Assembly: GCA_027021325.1 (NCBI GenBank)
Contig: JALUUN010000600.1
Location: 1-6,368 of the forward strand
From: Planctomycetota bacterium
GTDB lineage: Bacteria; Planctomycetota; UBA1135
Length of the DNA stretch: 6,368 bases
Reading direction: 5' to 3'
Shown: one piece after another, positions 1 to 5,520 of the stretch
Position numbering within the stretch: position 1 is the first letter of the stretch
Layout of the letters: each line of letters starts with the position of its first letter
Program-made: the position numbers and the translations under genes
The notes under the pieces: model-generated
What the model saw: the letters and a program-made list of their open reading frames with translations, nothing else
What the model was told of the DNA's origin: nothing
Databases searched by the model: none

Positions 1-2470
1 AGGAGCCGTCCCTCCGGCGGGCGGCCTTGGCCTCGGTCGGCTTGTCTCCGGTCTTGTAGTCGAGGATGCGCCAGCAGCCGCGCACCGGGTGGAGATCGAT
101 CCGGTCCACGCGGCCGGTGAGGCGGACCGCTTCCCCGTTCACCACCTCCAGGGGCCGGCCTTCCTCCCCCGGCGACCACTCGACCTGGTGGACTCTCCAG
201 CCCTCGCCATGGACTTCGGCCTGACGGTGGGCCAGGCGCTCCAGGCGCAGGCGCAGGTGCAGGAGCTGGAGTTCGACGGCGGGGGAGCGCTCGCGGCCGA
301 GGTGCCGGGCCGCGGCCCGGTCCAGGCGTTCCTGGAGGAAGGCCGAGAGTTCGCCGGCGGGAAGCGCGGCGACCTTCGGATCGCGCAGTTCCTCCAGGAC
401 CGCGTGGGCCAGGGTGCCGAAGAGCATGGGCTCCAGTTCGCCGGCGCCGGGCGCCCAGGTCTCGAGCTTCTCGACGTGGCGCAGGTAGAAGAGGTAGGGG
501 CTTCTCAGCCAGTCGCGGAAGGCGGTGACGCGCAGGCGGTCGGGGAGCGTCCAGTCCCCGAGCACCGGCGGCGTCCAGACCGAGCCTTCGCCGGGCGGCC
601 GGCGCGGCGCCGGCGTCTCCCGGAGCGCCCGCTCCAGGCGCTCGGCGGTCGTCCTGCCGCCGCCCTGGAGGAGGAGGCGCGAGGGCAGGCGCCGCTCTCC
701 CTCGGCGTTGCGCCGGGAGCAGAGGATGCGGAGGAGCGGGCGCCCGCGCAGGGCCTCCAGGAGGAAGCGGTCCCGGGCCGCGCGCTCCTCCGGGCCGGGG
801 AGCCCCAGGCGGCGGCGCAGGGCCTCGCCGAGGAAGGGCGTCTGGGGCCGGCGTGCCGGCACCGCCCCCTCGTCCAGGCCGCAGAGGAGGAGGGCCGGCG
901 CCGGATCCAGGGCCAGCTCCAGCCAGCCGAGGGCCTCGACGGCGTCGGGCGGCGAGGGTTCGCCGAGAGCCTGGCTCCGGAGTTCCTCCAGGATCCAGGC
1001 CGCGGCCCGGGCCGGCTCCGCCTCGGGGTCGCCGGCGCGGCGCGCCGCCTCGGTCAGGATCTCCAGCCTCCGCGCCAGGAGGCGGGCCGCCTCGGCGTCG
1101 GGCTCGCCGGGCGCAAGCGGCCGGTCCGGCAGGCGGGAGCGGAGCCAGGAGCCCAGGGCGCGGACCTGCTCCGAGAGCGGGGCGCTCCGCCGGGGCAGGC
1201 CCCGGAGCCGCTTCTCCAGGTGTTCGCAGGCCTCGCGCAGGCGAGGATCGCCGGGGAGGGCCTGCGGCCCTTCGGCCAGCCGGGCGAGGCCGGCGCGGGC
1301 GCTCCGCTCCTCCAGGTCGCGCCCGGGAGCCTCGGCCGCGAGCAGAGGGTGCCGGAGCAGGGCCGCCGCCGCCTCGGTGCGCCGCCCTTCGAGAAAGCGC
1401 GCCGCCGCCTCCAGGAGGCGCAGCCAGGGGTGTTCGACGAGGGGACGGCCGCCGGGTCGGTGGAGGGGCAGGCGGACCGCCTCCGCCGCCGCCTCCAGGA
1501 GGCGCAGCAGTCCCGGATCCGCGAGCCCCAGGGTGATCTCCTCCGGCGGGCGTTCCGTGCGCCAGCGGGCCAGGGTCGCTGCGGCCTGCCGGGCCAGTTC
1601 GCCGGGCCCGGGCAGGACCTCCCAGGCTTCCGGGGAAAGGTCCAGGGGACGTTCCGCCCAGGCTTCCGGCCTCGGCGTGCCCCAGGCGTCGAGGTCCGGG
1701 CCCTCCTCCTCTGGGGCCTGGATCCAGGCCTCGAGGCGGCGGCCGCCGGCGGCCCAGGCCTGGAGGACGCGGCGGGTCAGCGGCGGGATCTCGGCGGCGC
1801 CGACGATCACGACGCCCTCGATCTCCGGTGCCCACTGCGGATCCCGGAGCCGTGCGAGGCGGTCCTCGTGGGGGTCGGCGGCTCCGGCCTCCTCGAGAAG
1901 CCCGCGCCAGGCCTCCTGGACGGCGGCGAGGGCCTGCCAGCGCCGCCGCTCGGCCCGGGGCGCGTTCCCCAGGCGGTCCAGGACGGCCTGGAAGTCGAGG
2001 CCGGCCGGGGCCAGTTCGGCATGGAGCCCGCGCAGGGCCCGCGCCCAGGGGAGCCAGACCGCCCAGCCCTCCCCGGAGGGCGGGTGGGGGACCAGGGCGG
2101 CGCGCAGGTCCTCGTCGAGACCCTCCAGGGCCCGGGCCCAGAGGAGCTCGCGCTCGGCGCGGGAGGCGATCCGCCGCCGGGCGGGGAGCAGGACGTCGGT
2201 GAGGGCGCCGAGGGTCGTCAGCCGCGGCGGCGTCCACGGGCCCCGCAGCTCCTCGACCAGGGCCTCCTCCAGCAGCCGCCCGGCCCGGCCCCCGGGCAGG
2301 GCGACGGCGAGGCCGGCCAGGTCGCGGCTCTCCTCGAGCAGGGTGCGGGCGGTCCGGACGAGGAAGGGGGGAGCCGGATCGCGGCCCAGGAAACGCAGGC
2401 GCGGCCGGGCGCCCGCGGCGGGGCAGGCTTCGAGATCGGCTTCGGCGGCGGCGCCGGGTTGGAGAGGCAT
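1..2470 (-). CDS. RecB/AddB-like PD-(D/E)XK nuclease family protein, 3' end beyond window
   Basis: Likely DNA end-processing or recombination-repair nuclease, related to the AddB/RexB subunit of AddAB-type helicase-nucleases. I translated the reverse complement: 823 open codons run off the left edge, so the C-terminus is missing. The nuclease domain is clear. FGTLAHAVLEEL (about residues 684-695) carries the early His. GRVDRID (786-792) supplies the acidic residue and ILDYKTG (802-808) the D-x-K catalytic core. LLLCGLDEGAVP (527-538) resembles the conserved segment of the UvrD-like C-terminal helicase domain. No GxxxxGKT/S Walker A is seen near the N-terminus, where GGRAGRLLEE stands instead, so the helicase part looks inactive, as in AddB proteins. 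The Cys usually seen in CPF-type motifs before the nuclease is Ser (SPYLFYLRH, from 657), which argues against an AddB Fe-S cluster. The start is the ATG at 2470. An in-frame ATG at 2572 would add 34 unconvincing residues. No clear ribosome site is visible. An AddA partner is not in the window. Confidence 0.88.
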   Translation of the reverse strand, partial: MPLQPGAAAEADLEACPAAGARPRLRFLGRDPAPPFLVRTARTLLEESRDLAGLAVALPGGRAGRLLEEALVEELRGPWTPPRLTTLGALTDVLLPARRRIASRAERELLWARALEGLDEDLRAALVPHPPSGEGWAVWLPWARALRGLHAELAPAGLDFQAVLDRLGNAPRAERRRWQALAAVQEAWRGLLEEAGAADPHEDRLARLRDPQWAPEIEGVVIVGAAEIPPLTRRVLQAWAAGGRRLEAWIQAPEEEGPDLDAWGTPRPEAWAERPLDLSPEAWEVLPGPGELARQAAATLARWRTERPPEEITLGLADPGLLRLLEAAAEAVRLPLHRPGGRPLVEHPWLRLLEAAARFLEGRRTEAAAALLRHPLLAAEAPGRDLEERSARAGLARLAEGPQALPGDPRLREACEHLEKRLRGLPRRSAPLSEQVRALGSWLRSRLPDRPLAPGEPDAEAARLLARRLEILTEAARRAGDPEAEPARAAAWILEELRSQALGEPSPPDAVEALGWLELALDPAPALLLCGLDEGAVPARRPQTPFLGEALRRRLGLPGPEERAARDRFLLEALRGRPLLRILCSRRNAEGERRLPSRLLLQGGGRTTAERLERALRETPAPRRPPGEGSVWTPPVLGDWTLPDRLRVTAFRDWLRSPYLFYLRHVEKLETWAPGAGELEPMLFGTLAHAVLEELRDPKVAALPAGELSAFLQERLDRAAARHLGRERSPAVELQLLHLRLRLERLAHRQAEVHGEGWRVHQVEWSPGEEGRPLEVVNGEAVRLTGRVDRIDLHPVRGCWRILDYKTGDKPTEAKAARRRDGS

Positions 2471-2570
2471 GGCGGTAGCATGCCACAGACCGGCCGCGGT
2501 GTGGCCGGGAAGTCCCGCCCGGCCGCGCCCGTCCCGACAGAGGCCCCCCGCCGACCCCGAAGACCCTGCC
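2471..2570. other. Divergent intergenic gap between nuclease and secreted-protein genes
   Basis: These 100 bases separate two divergent starts and must hold promoters for both genes, unless the nuclease starts further upstream. I find no convincing -35/-10 pair in either direction. On the minus strand CATGCT lies six bases before the ATG at 2470 and could be a poor -10 for a leaderless message, but its -35 match (GCCACA) is weak. No Shine-Dalgarno sequence is obvious for either gene. Confidence 0.5.
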
Positions 2571-3152
2571 ATGCCTGCCCTGCACCAGATCCTCCTCCCT
2601 GCCCTCGGCCTCGGCGCCCTCCTCGGCTGGGCCCGTCCGGCCGGTTCCGCGCCTGCTGCCGCTCTTCCCCAGGAGCCCATCGTCGTCCAGCCTCAGGAGG
2701 GCGTGACGACCCTGGTCTTCCGGCCGCCGACGAAGGAGCCCTGGTGGGATACCCTGGTCGTCGGCAGCCGCCGTCCGGAGAGGCTCCTGCGCGTGCCCGA
2801 GGGCAGACGCTTCGTGCTCACCGACCTCCGCACCCTCTGTCACGAGGAGTACCCCGAGCAGCAGCCCCAGGCGAAGGACCGCCTGTGGCTGGAGGACCGC
2901 GGCCCGGAGAGCCTGCGGGTGATCCTCGACGCCCGCCTCTGGGAGCTGCCCCACGAGCCGCGGGTGGACGGAGGCCGCGGCTTCGGCAACTACCCCTTGA
3001 TCCCCGGCGCCCTGAGTTGGGAGACCGGTGTCGTCCTCGGCCCCGGCCACGAGCTCTGGTTCCAGTATGAGTTCGTCGGCGACGGCCGCCAGGCCTTCCT
3101 CCGCCGCGTCCATCTCGCCGGCTACTTCGAGGACCTGCCGCCGGGCAGCTGA
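2571..3152 (+). CDS. Putative exported protein of unknown function
   Basis: A 193-residue protein that I cannot assign to a family. The N-terminus reads as a signal peptide: a short start (MPALHQ), a hydrophobic core (ILLPALGLGALLGW) and an Ala-rich region with plausible cleavage around residues 26-33, followed by QEP. The mature part has no transmembrane segment. It has many alternating hydrophobic/polar stretches (for example VTTLVFRPP, RVILDARLWEL, ELWFQYEFVG) that suggest a beta-rich fold, and many Trp, Arg, Glu and Pro residues. It has a single Cys (in TLCHEEY), so no internal disulfide. The ATG at 2571 was chosen because it gives the signal peptide. The frame stays open far upstream, but that part is a low-complexity Arg/Ser/Pro translation antisense to the nuclease gene. 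It is divergent from the nuclease and converges on the NUDIX gene, overlapping it by 31 bases. Function unknown; periplasmic or surface location is inferred. Confidence 0.72.
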   Translation: MPALHQILLPALGLGALLGWARPAGSAPAAALPQEPIVVQPQEGVTTLVFRPPTKEPWWDTLVVGSRRPERLLRVPEGRRFVLTDLRTLCHEEYPEQQPQAKDRLWLEDRGPESLRVILDARLWELPHEPRVDGGRGFGNYPLIPGALSWETGVVLGPGHELWFQYEFVGDGRQAFLRRVHLAGYFEDLPPGS

Positions 3153-3721
3153 GCGCGGATCGCGGCGAGCTTCGCCTGTACCCGGCGCGCACCGGCTTCC
3201 GGCATGCGCTCGGGGATCTCCTCCCAGGAGACCCAGGCGAGTTCGGCGCTCTCGCCGGGTCCGGGGCGCAGGGGCTCCGCAGGGTCGGCGGTCAGAAGGA
3301 AGCGCAGGTCCAGGTGCTCGTGGGCAGGCATGGGCCCGCGGGCGGGGATCGAGTGGACGTCCAGGTCGAAGACAGCGGCGCGGCCGCCGAAGAAGGCGAG
3401 GCTCCGCAGCCCGCTCTCCTCGCGGGCTTCGCGCAGGGCGGTGCACGCGGGGTCCCGCTCGCCCTGGTCGTGACCGCCGGGCTGGAGCCAGCGGTCCAGG
3501 ATCCGGTGGCGCAGGAGGAGCACCCGCTCCAGGGCCGGGTCCACGACGAAGGCACTGCCGGTGACGTGACCGGGGAGGGTCTCCCGGTACCACCAGAGGG
3601 GCTCCAGGCAGACGAAGTCGCGGATCCGGCGCAGGAAGCCGGCTTCCTCCTCGCCGGCGGGAACCACCGCCTCCAGGAGGCGCAGGACGCGCAGCTGATG
3701 GTCGGCGAGGGGCGGAGCCAC
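3122..3721 (-). CDS. NUDIX hydrolase
   Basis: A 199-residue cytoplasmic NUDIX hydrolase, an enzyme cleaving a nucleoside diphosphate linked to another group in a metal-dependent reaction. The substrate cannot be told from sequence. The N-terminal helix LRLLEAVVPAGEEEAGFLRR is followed by GHVTGSAFVVDP (51-62) and WLQPGGHDQGERD (78-90). The NUDIX box ends in REAREESGL (97-105), which supplies the metal-binding glutamates. DLDVHSIPARGPMPAHEHLDLRF follows in two pieces (119-128 and 132-141), typical of the subfamily with a PGGHxDG-like box. Between the second Gly and the REx2EE core the spacing is canonical, but the usual first Glu of the box falls on Arg89 with Glu88 next to it. The start is GTG at 3721, the only usable start in this frame before the conserved part. 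No good ribosome site precedes it. It is divergent from argR and shares its AT-rich control region. Its 3' end overlaps the exported-protein gene. Confidence 0.9.
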   Translation of the reverse strand: MAPPLADHQLRVLRLLEAVVPAGEEEAGFLRRIRDFVCLEPLWWYRETLPGHVTGSAFVVDPALERVLLLRHRILDRWLQPGGHDQGERDPACTALREAREESGLRSLAFFGGRAAVFDLDVHSIPARGPMPAHEHLDLRFLLTADPAEPLRPGPGESAELAWVSWEEIPERMPEAGARRVQAKLAAIRAQLPGGRSSK

Positions 3722-3756
3722 GCTTCCAGGATGGCGTCCCGGAGGGCCGGCCCCAG

Positions 3757-3774
3757 AGGGAATATTGACACATG
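3757..3774. promoter_or_regulatory. Possible second, weaker ARG box
   Basis: GAAT at 3760-3763 begins a degenerate match to the ARG box (about 10-11 of 16 defined positions; the right half is poor). It covers the -35 hexamer and sits two bases before the stronger box. ArgR hexamers normally bind paired boxes two or three bases apart, so position supports it more than sequence does. Confidence 0.4.
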
Positions 3775-3792
3775 AAATCGAATATCTATTCT
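3765..3792 (+). promoter_or_regulatory. Sigma70-type promoter of argR
   Basis: A perfect -35 hexamer TTGACA (3765-3770) is followed after 16 bases by TATTCT (3787-3792), which keeps the key T, A and final T of the -10 consensus. It lies in the only AT-rich island of the window. Transcription would start about seven bases after the -10, at or within a base or two of the argR GTG at 3800. The start site is inferred, not mapped. Confidence 0.7.
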
Positions 3793-3794
3793 AT
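3777..3794. promoter_or_regulatory. ARG box (ArgR operator), strong copy
   Basis: The 18 bases contain the inverted repeat GAATA-TC-TATTC (3780-3791). Against the known ARG-box consensus WNTGAATWWWWATTCANW I count 13 of 16 defined positions matching. The mismatches are the outer T and A and one central W. The site covers the -10 element of the argR promoter, the usual layout for autorepression by ArgR with bound arginine. Binding is inferred. Confidence 0.7.
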
Positions 3795-3799
3795 CGCCC

Positions 3800-4237
3800 G
3801 TGCCCGCCTCCACGACCGCCCGCCGCCAGCTCGTGCGCCGTCTCGTCGCCGCGGGCGGGATCCGCAGCCAGGAGCAACTCCTCGCCGAGCTCGCCCGGCG
3901 CGGCGTGCAGGCCACGCAGCCGGCCATCAGCCGGGACCTGCGGGCGCTGCACGCCGCCAAGCAGGACGGGGTCTACGTCCTGCGCGAGGAGGAGGCGGTG
4001 ACGCCGCTCGGCCAGCTCCAGCCGCTGTTGCGCGGGGCCGAGGCCGCCGGGCCCCATCTGGTGGTCGTCCATTGCGAGCCGGGGGCAGCGAGCGCCGTGG
4101 CCCGTGCCTTCGAGGCGGAGGCCCCCTCCGGCGTCGCCGGGACCGTCGCCGGAGACGACACGGTCTTCGTCGCCGTGCGCAGTGCCGCCGCCGGGCGCAG
4201 GGTGCTCAGGACCCTGCGCCGCTGGCTTGGGGCCTGA
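3800..4237 (+). CDS. argR: Arginine repressor ArgR
   Basis: Transcription factor that binds ARG boxes as a hexamer when L-arginine is bound and represses arginine biosynthesis. Its 145 residues are close to the usual length of about 150. The N-terminal winged helix-turn-helix covers about residues 7-62: GGIRSQEQLLAELARRG, then the recognition segment ATQPAISRDLRALHAAK (38-54) and the wing DGVYVL. The C-terminal oligomerisation and arginine-binding domain covers about 73-145. HLVVVHCEPGAASAVARAF precedes the hallmark GTVAGDDT (114-121), whose two Asp residues contact arginine. The start is GTG at 3800. The in-frame stop at 3773-3775 rules out any longer form with a normal start codon. With the promoter immediately upstream there is no room for a Shine-Dalgarno site, so the message is probably leaderless. 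First gene of an argR-argG-P-loop run, probably autoregulated through the ARG boxes over its promoter. Confidence 0.95.
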   Translation: MPASTTARRQLVRRLVAAGGIRSQEQLLAELARRGVQATQPAISRDLRALHAAKQDGVYVLREEEAVTPLGQLQPLLRGAEAAGPHLVVVHCEPGAASAVARAFEAEAPSGVAGTVAGDDTVFVAVRSAAAGRRVLRTLRRWLGA

Positions 4238-4326
4238 GCCGGCGGCGCCCCGCCCGGAAGCCTTCCTCCTTCCCGGCCTGCCGGTTCCTGCAGACCTTCC
4301 GGCTGGCCTTCCTCAGCCTCCCGACC
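4238..4326 (+). other. argR-argG intergenic spacer
   Basis: These 89 GC-rich bases hold no recognisable promoter, ARG box or Shine-Dalgarno sequence before the argG ATG. A short inverted repeat CCGG-CCTG-CCGG (4273-4284) and a longer-range pair CCGGAAG/CTTCCGG (4254-4260 and 4296-4302) could form weak RNA hairpins, but no U-run follows, so I do not call a terminator. argG is most simply read through from the argR promoter. Confidence 0.45.
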
Positions 4327-5520
4327 ATGCGCATCCTCCTCGCCTTCTCCGGCGGCCTCGATACCTCCTGGATCCTCGCCCGCCTCGCCGCCGCCGGCCA
4401 CGAGGTCCACAGCCTGACCGTGGACTGCGGCGGTCTCGAACCCGGCGAGGATCGCGTCCTCGAAGAGCGGGCCCTCGCCCTCGGCGCCGCCGACCACCGC
4501 CTCGTGGACGCGCGCCGGGAGCTGTGGGAGCGGGTCCTGCGCTGGCTCCTGGCCGGGAATGTCCTGCGCGGCGGGCGCTACCCGCTCTGCGTCGGTGCCG
4601 AACGCGGCCTCCAGGCCCGGGCGCTCGCACGCCACGGGCTGGAGGGCGGCTTCGACGCCGTCGCCCACGGCTGCACCGGAGCGGGCAACGACCAGATCCG
4701 CTTCGAGGCGGCGCTGCACGCCTGCGCTCCAGGTCTCCGGGTCCTGGCGCCGGTACGCGAGGAGGCGCCGTCCCGGGCCGTGCAGCGCGCCTGGCTGGAG
4801 GAACGGGGCCTGCCGCTTCCGCCCTCGGGCGGCCGCTACTCGGTGAACCGCGGCCTCTGGGGTCTGACCCTGGGCGGCGGCGAGCTCGACGGGACGACCG
4901 AGCCCCTGCCCGAGGAGGCCTGGATCTGGACCCGCGGCGCCGGCGGTCCTGCGCGGCGGGCGCGGCTCGGCTTCGAGGCCGGGGTACCCGTCGCCTGGAA
5001 CGGACGGCGTCATGCGCCGGTGGCATTGATCGAGCGCCTGAACCGGGAGCTCGGGGCCCTCGGCATCGGCCGCGGCTATCACCTCGGCGACACCCTCCTC
5101 GGGATCAAGGGCCGCATCGCCTTCGAGGCGCCGGCTGCCTGCGCGCTGATCGAGGCCCACCGTGAACTGGAGAAGCTGGTCCTCACCGAGGAACAGCGCT
5201 TCTGGAAGGACCACCTGGCCGAGGTCTACGGCCAGCGCGTCCACCAGGGCCTGGACTTCGACCCCTTCCAGCGCGACGTCGAGGCGCTGATGGCCTCGAC
5301 CCAGGAGCGGGTGACCGGCGAGGTCGTCCTCGAACTCGCGCCGGGCCGCGTCGAGGTGAGCGGCGTGGCTTCGCCGTGGAGCCTGCATGCAGCCTCGGCG
5401 GCGCGCTACGGCGAGGTTCCCGTTCCCGACACCGACGCCCGGGGCTACGCGACCCTGGCCCGGGTCCTCGCCGAACCGGCCCGTCTGCATGCCCGGGCCG
5501 GGGAGGGGACGCCGTGCTGA
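4327..5520 (+). CDS. argG: Argininosuccinate synthase (Bacteroidetes-type)
   Basis: Catalyses ATP-dependent joining of citrulline and aspartate to argininosuccinate, the penultimate step of arginine biosynthesis, in the cytoplasm. It has 397 residues, a normal family length. The ATP PP-motif AFSGGLDTS lies at residues 6-14. AGNVLRGGRYPLCVGAER (76-93) and HGCTGAGNDQIRFE (114-127) form the citrulline/aspartate site. YSVNRGLWG (171-179), GGGELDGTTEPLPEEA (183-198) and GYHLGDTLLGIKGR (250-263) follow. The GCTGAGNDQ form, where most ArgG proteins have TGKGND, the GNVLR-x-G-x-YP segment and the HRELEKLVLT...FWKD C-terminal part resemble the branch I know from Bacteroidetes. The start is the ATG at 4327, giving the usual few residues before the PP-motif. 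The frame is open upstream but that part is the argR shadow. The stop codon overlaps the GTG of the next gene, suggesting translational coupling. Confidence 0.95.
   Translation: MRILLAFSGGLDTSWILARLAAAGHEVHSLTVDCGGLEPGEDRVLEERALALGAADHRLVDARRELWERVLRWLLAGNVLRGGRYPLCVGAERGLQARALARHGLEGGFDAVAHGCTGAGNDQIRFEAALHACAPGLRVLAPVREEAPSRAVQRAWLEERGLPLPPSGGRYSVNRGLWGLTLGGGELDGTTEPLPEEAWIWTRGAGGPARRARLGFEAGVPVAWNGRRHAPVALIERLNRELGALGIGRGYHLGDTLLGIKGRIAFEAPAACALIEAHRELEKLVLTEEQRFWKDHLAEVYGQRVHQGLDFDPFQRDVEALMASTQERVTGEVVLELAPGRVEVSGVASPWSLHAASAARYGEVPVPDTDARGYATLARVLAEPARLHARAGEGTPC
5502..5508 (+). promoter_or_regulatory. Shine-Dalgarno site of the P-loop gene
   Basis: GGAGGGG lies inside the argG 3' end, five bases before the GTG at 5514. 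It is the one strong ribosome site seen in this window, and it supports that GTG as the true start and a coupled argG-P-loop message. Confidence 0.7.

Noticed and set aside
3135..3148. Possible bidirectional terminator hairpin CTGCC-GCCG-GGCAG
   Set aside because: The stem is only 5 base pairs, lies inside both coding ends, and no T-run follows on either strand.
89..3152. Very long plus-strand open frames (about 990 and 875 codons) across 89-3070 and 525-3152
   Set aside because: They lie antisense to the nuclease gene, give low-complexity Arg/Gly/Pro/Ala-rich translations with no domains, and are expected in GC-rich DNA. Only the last 193 codons of the second, from 2571, look like a real protein.
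1406..3682. The 15-base palindrome CGCCTCCAGGAGGCG present three times (1406-1420, 1490-1504, 3668-3682)
   Set aside because: Each copy lies in a gene and encodes the same peptide LRLLEA on the minus strand with preferred codons. This explains the repeat without a mobile or regulatory element.
3772..4326. ATG at 3772 opening a frame continuous with argG
   Set aside because: The ATG lies between the -35 and -10 of the argR promoter, and the extra 185 codons are an Arg/Ala/Pro-rich shadow of argR. ArgG homology begins at 4327.
3973..5490. 505-codon minus-strand open frame opposite argG
   Set aside because: It mirrors argG and argR codons, shows no domain, and ArgR and ArgG on the other strand are unmistakable.
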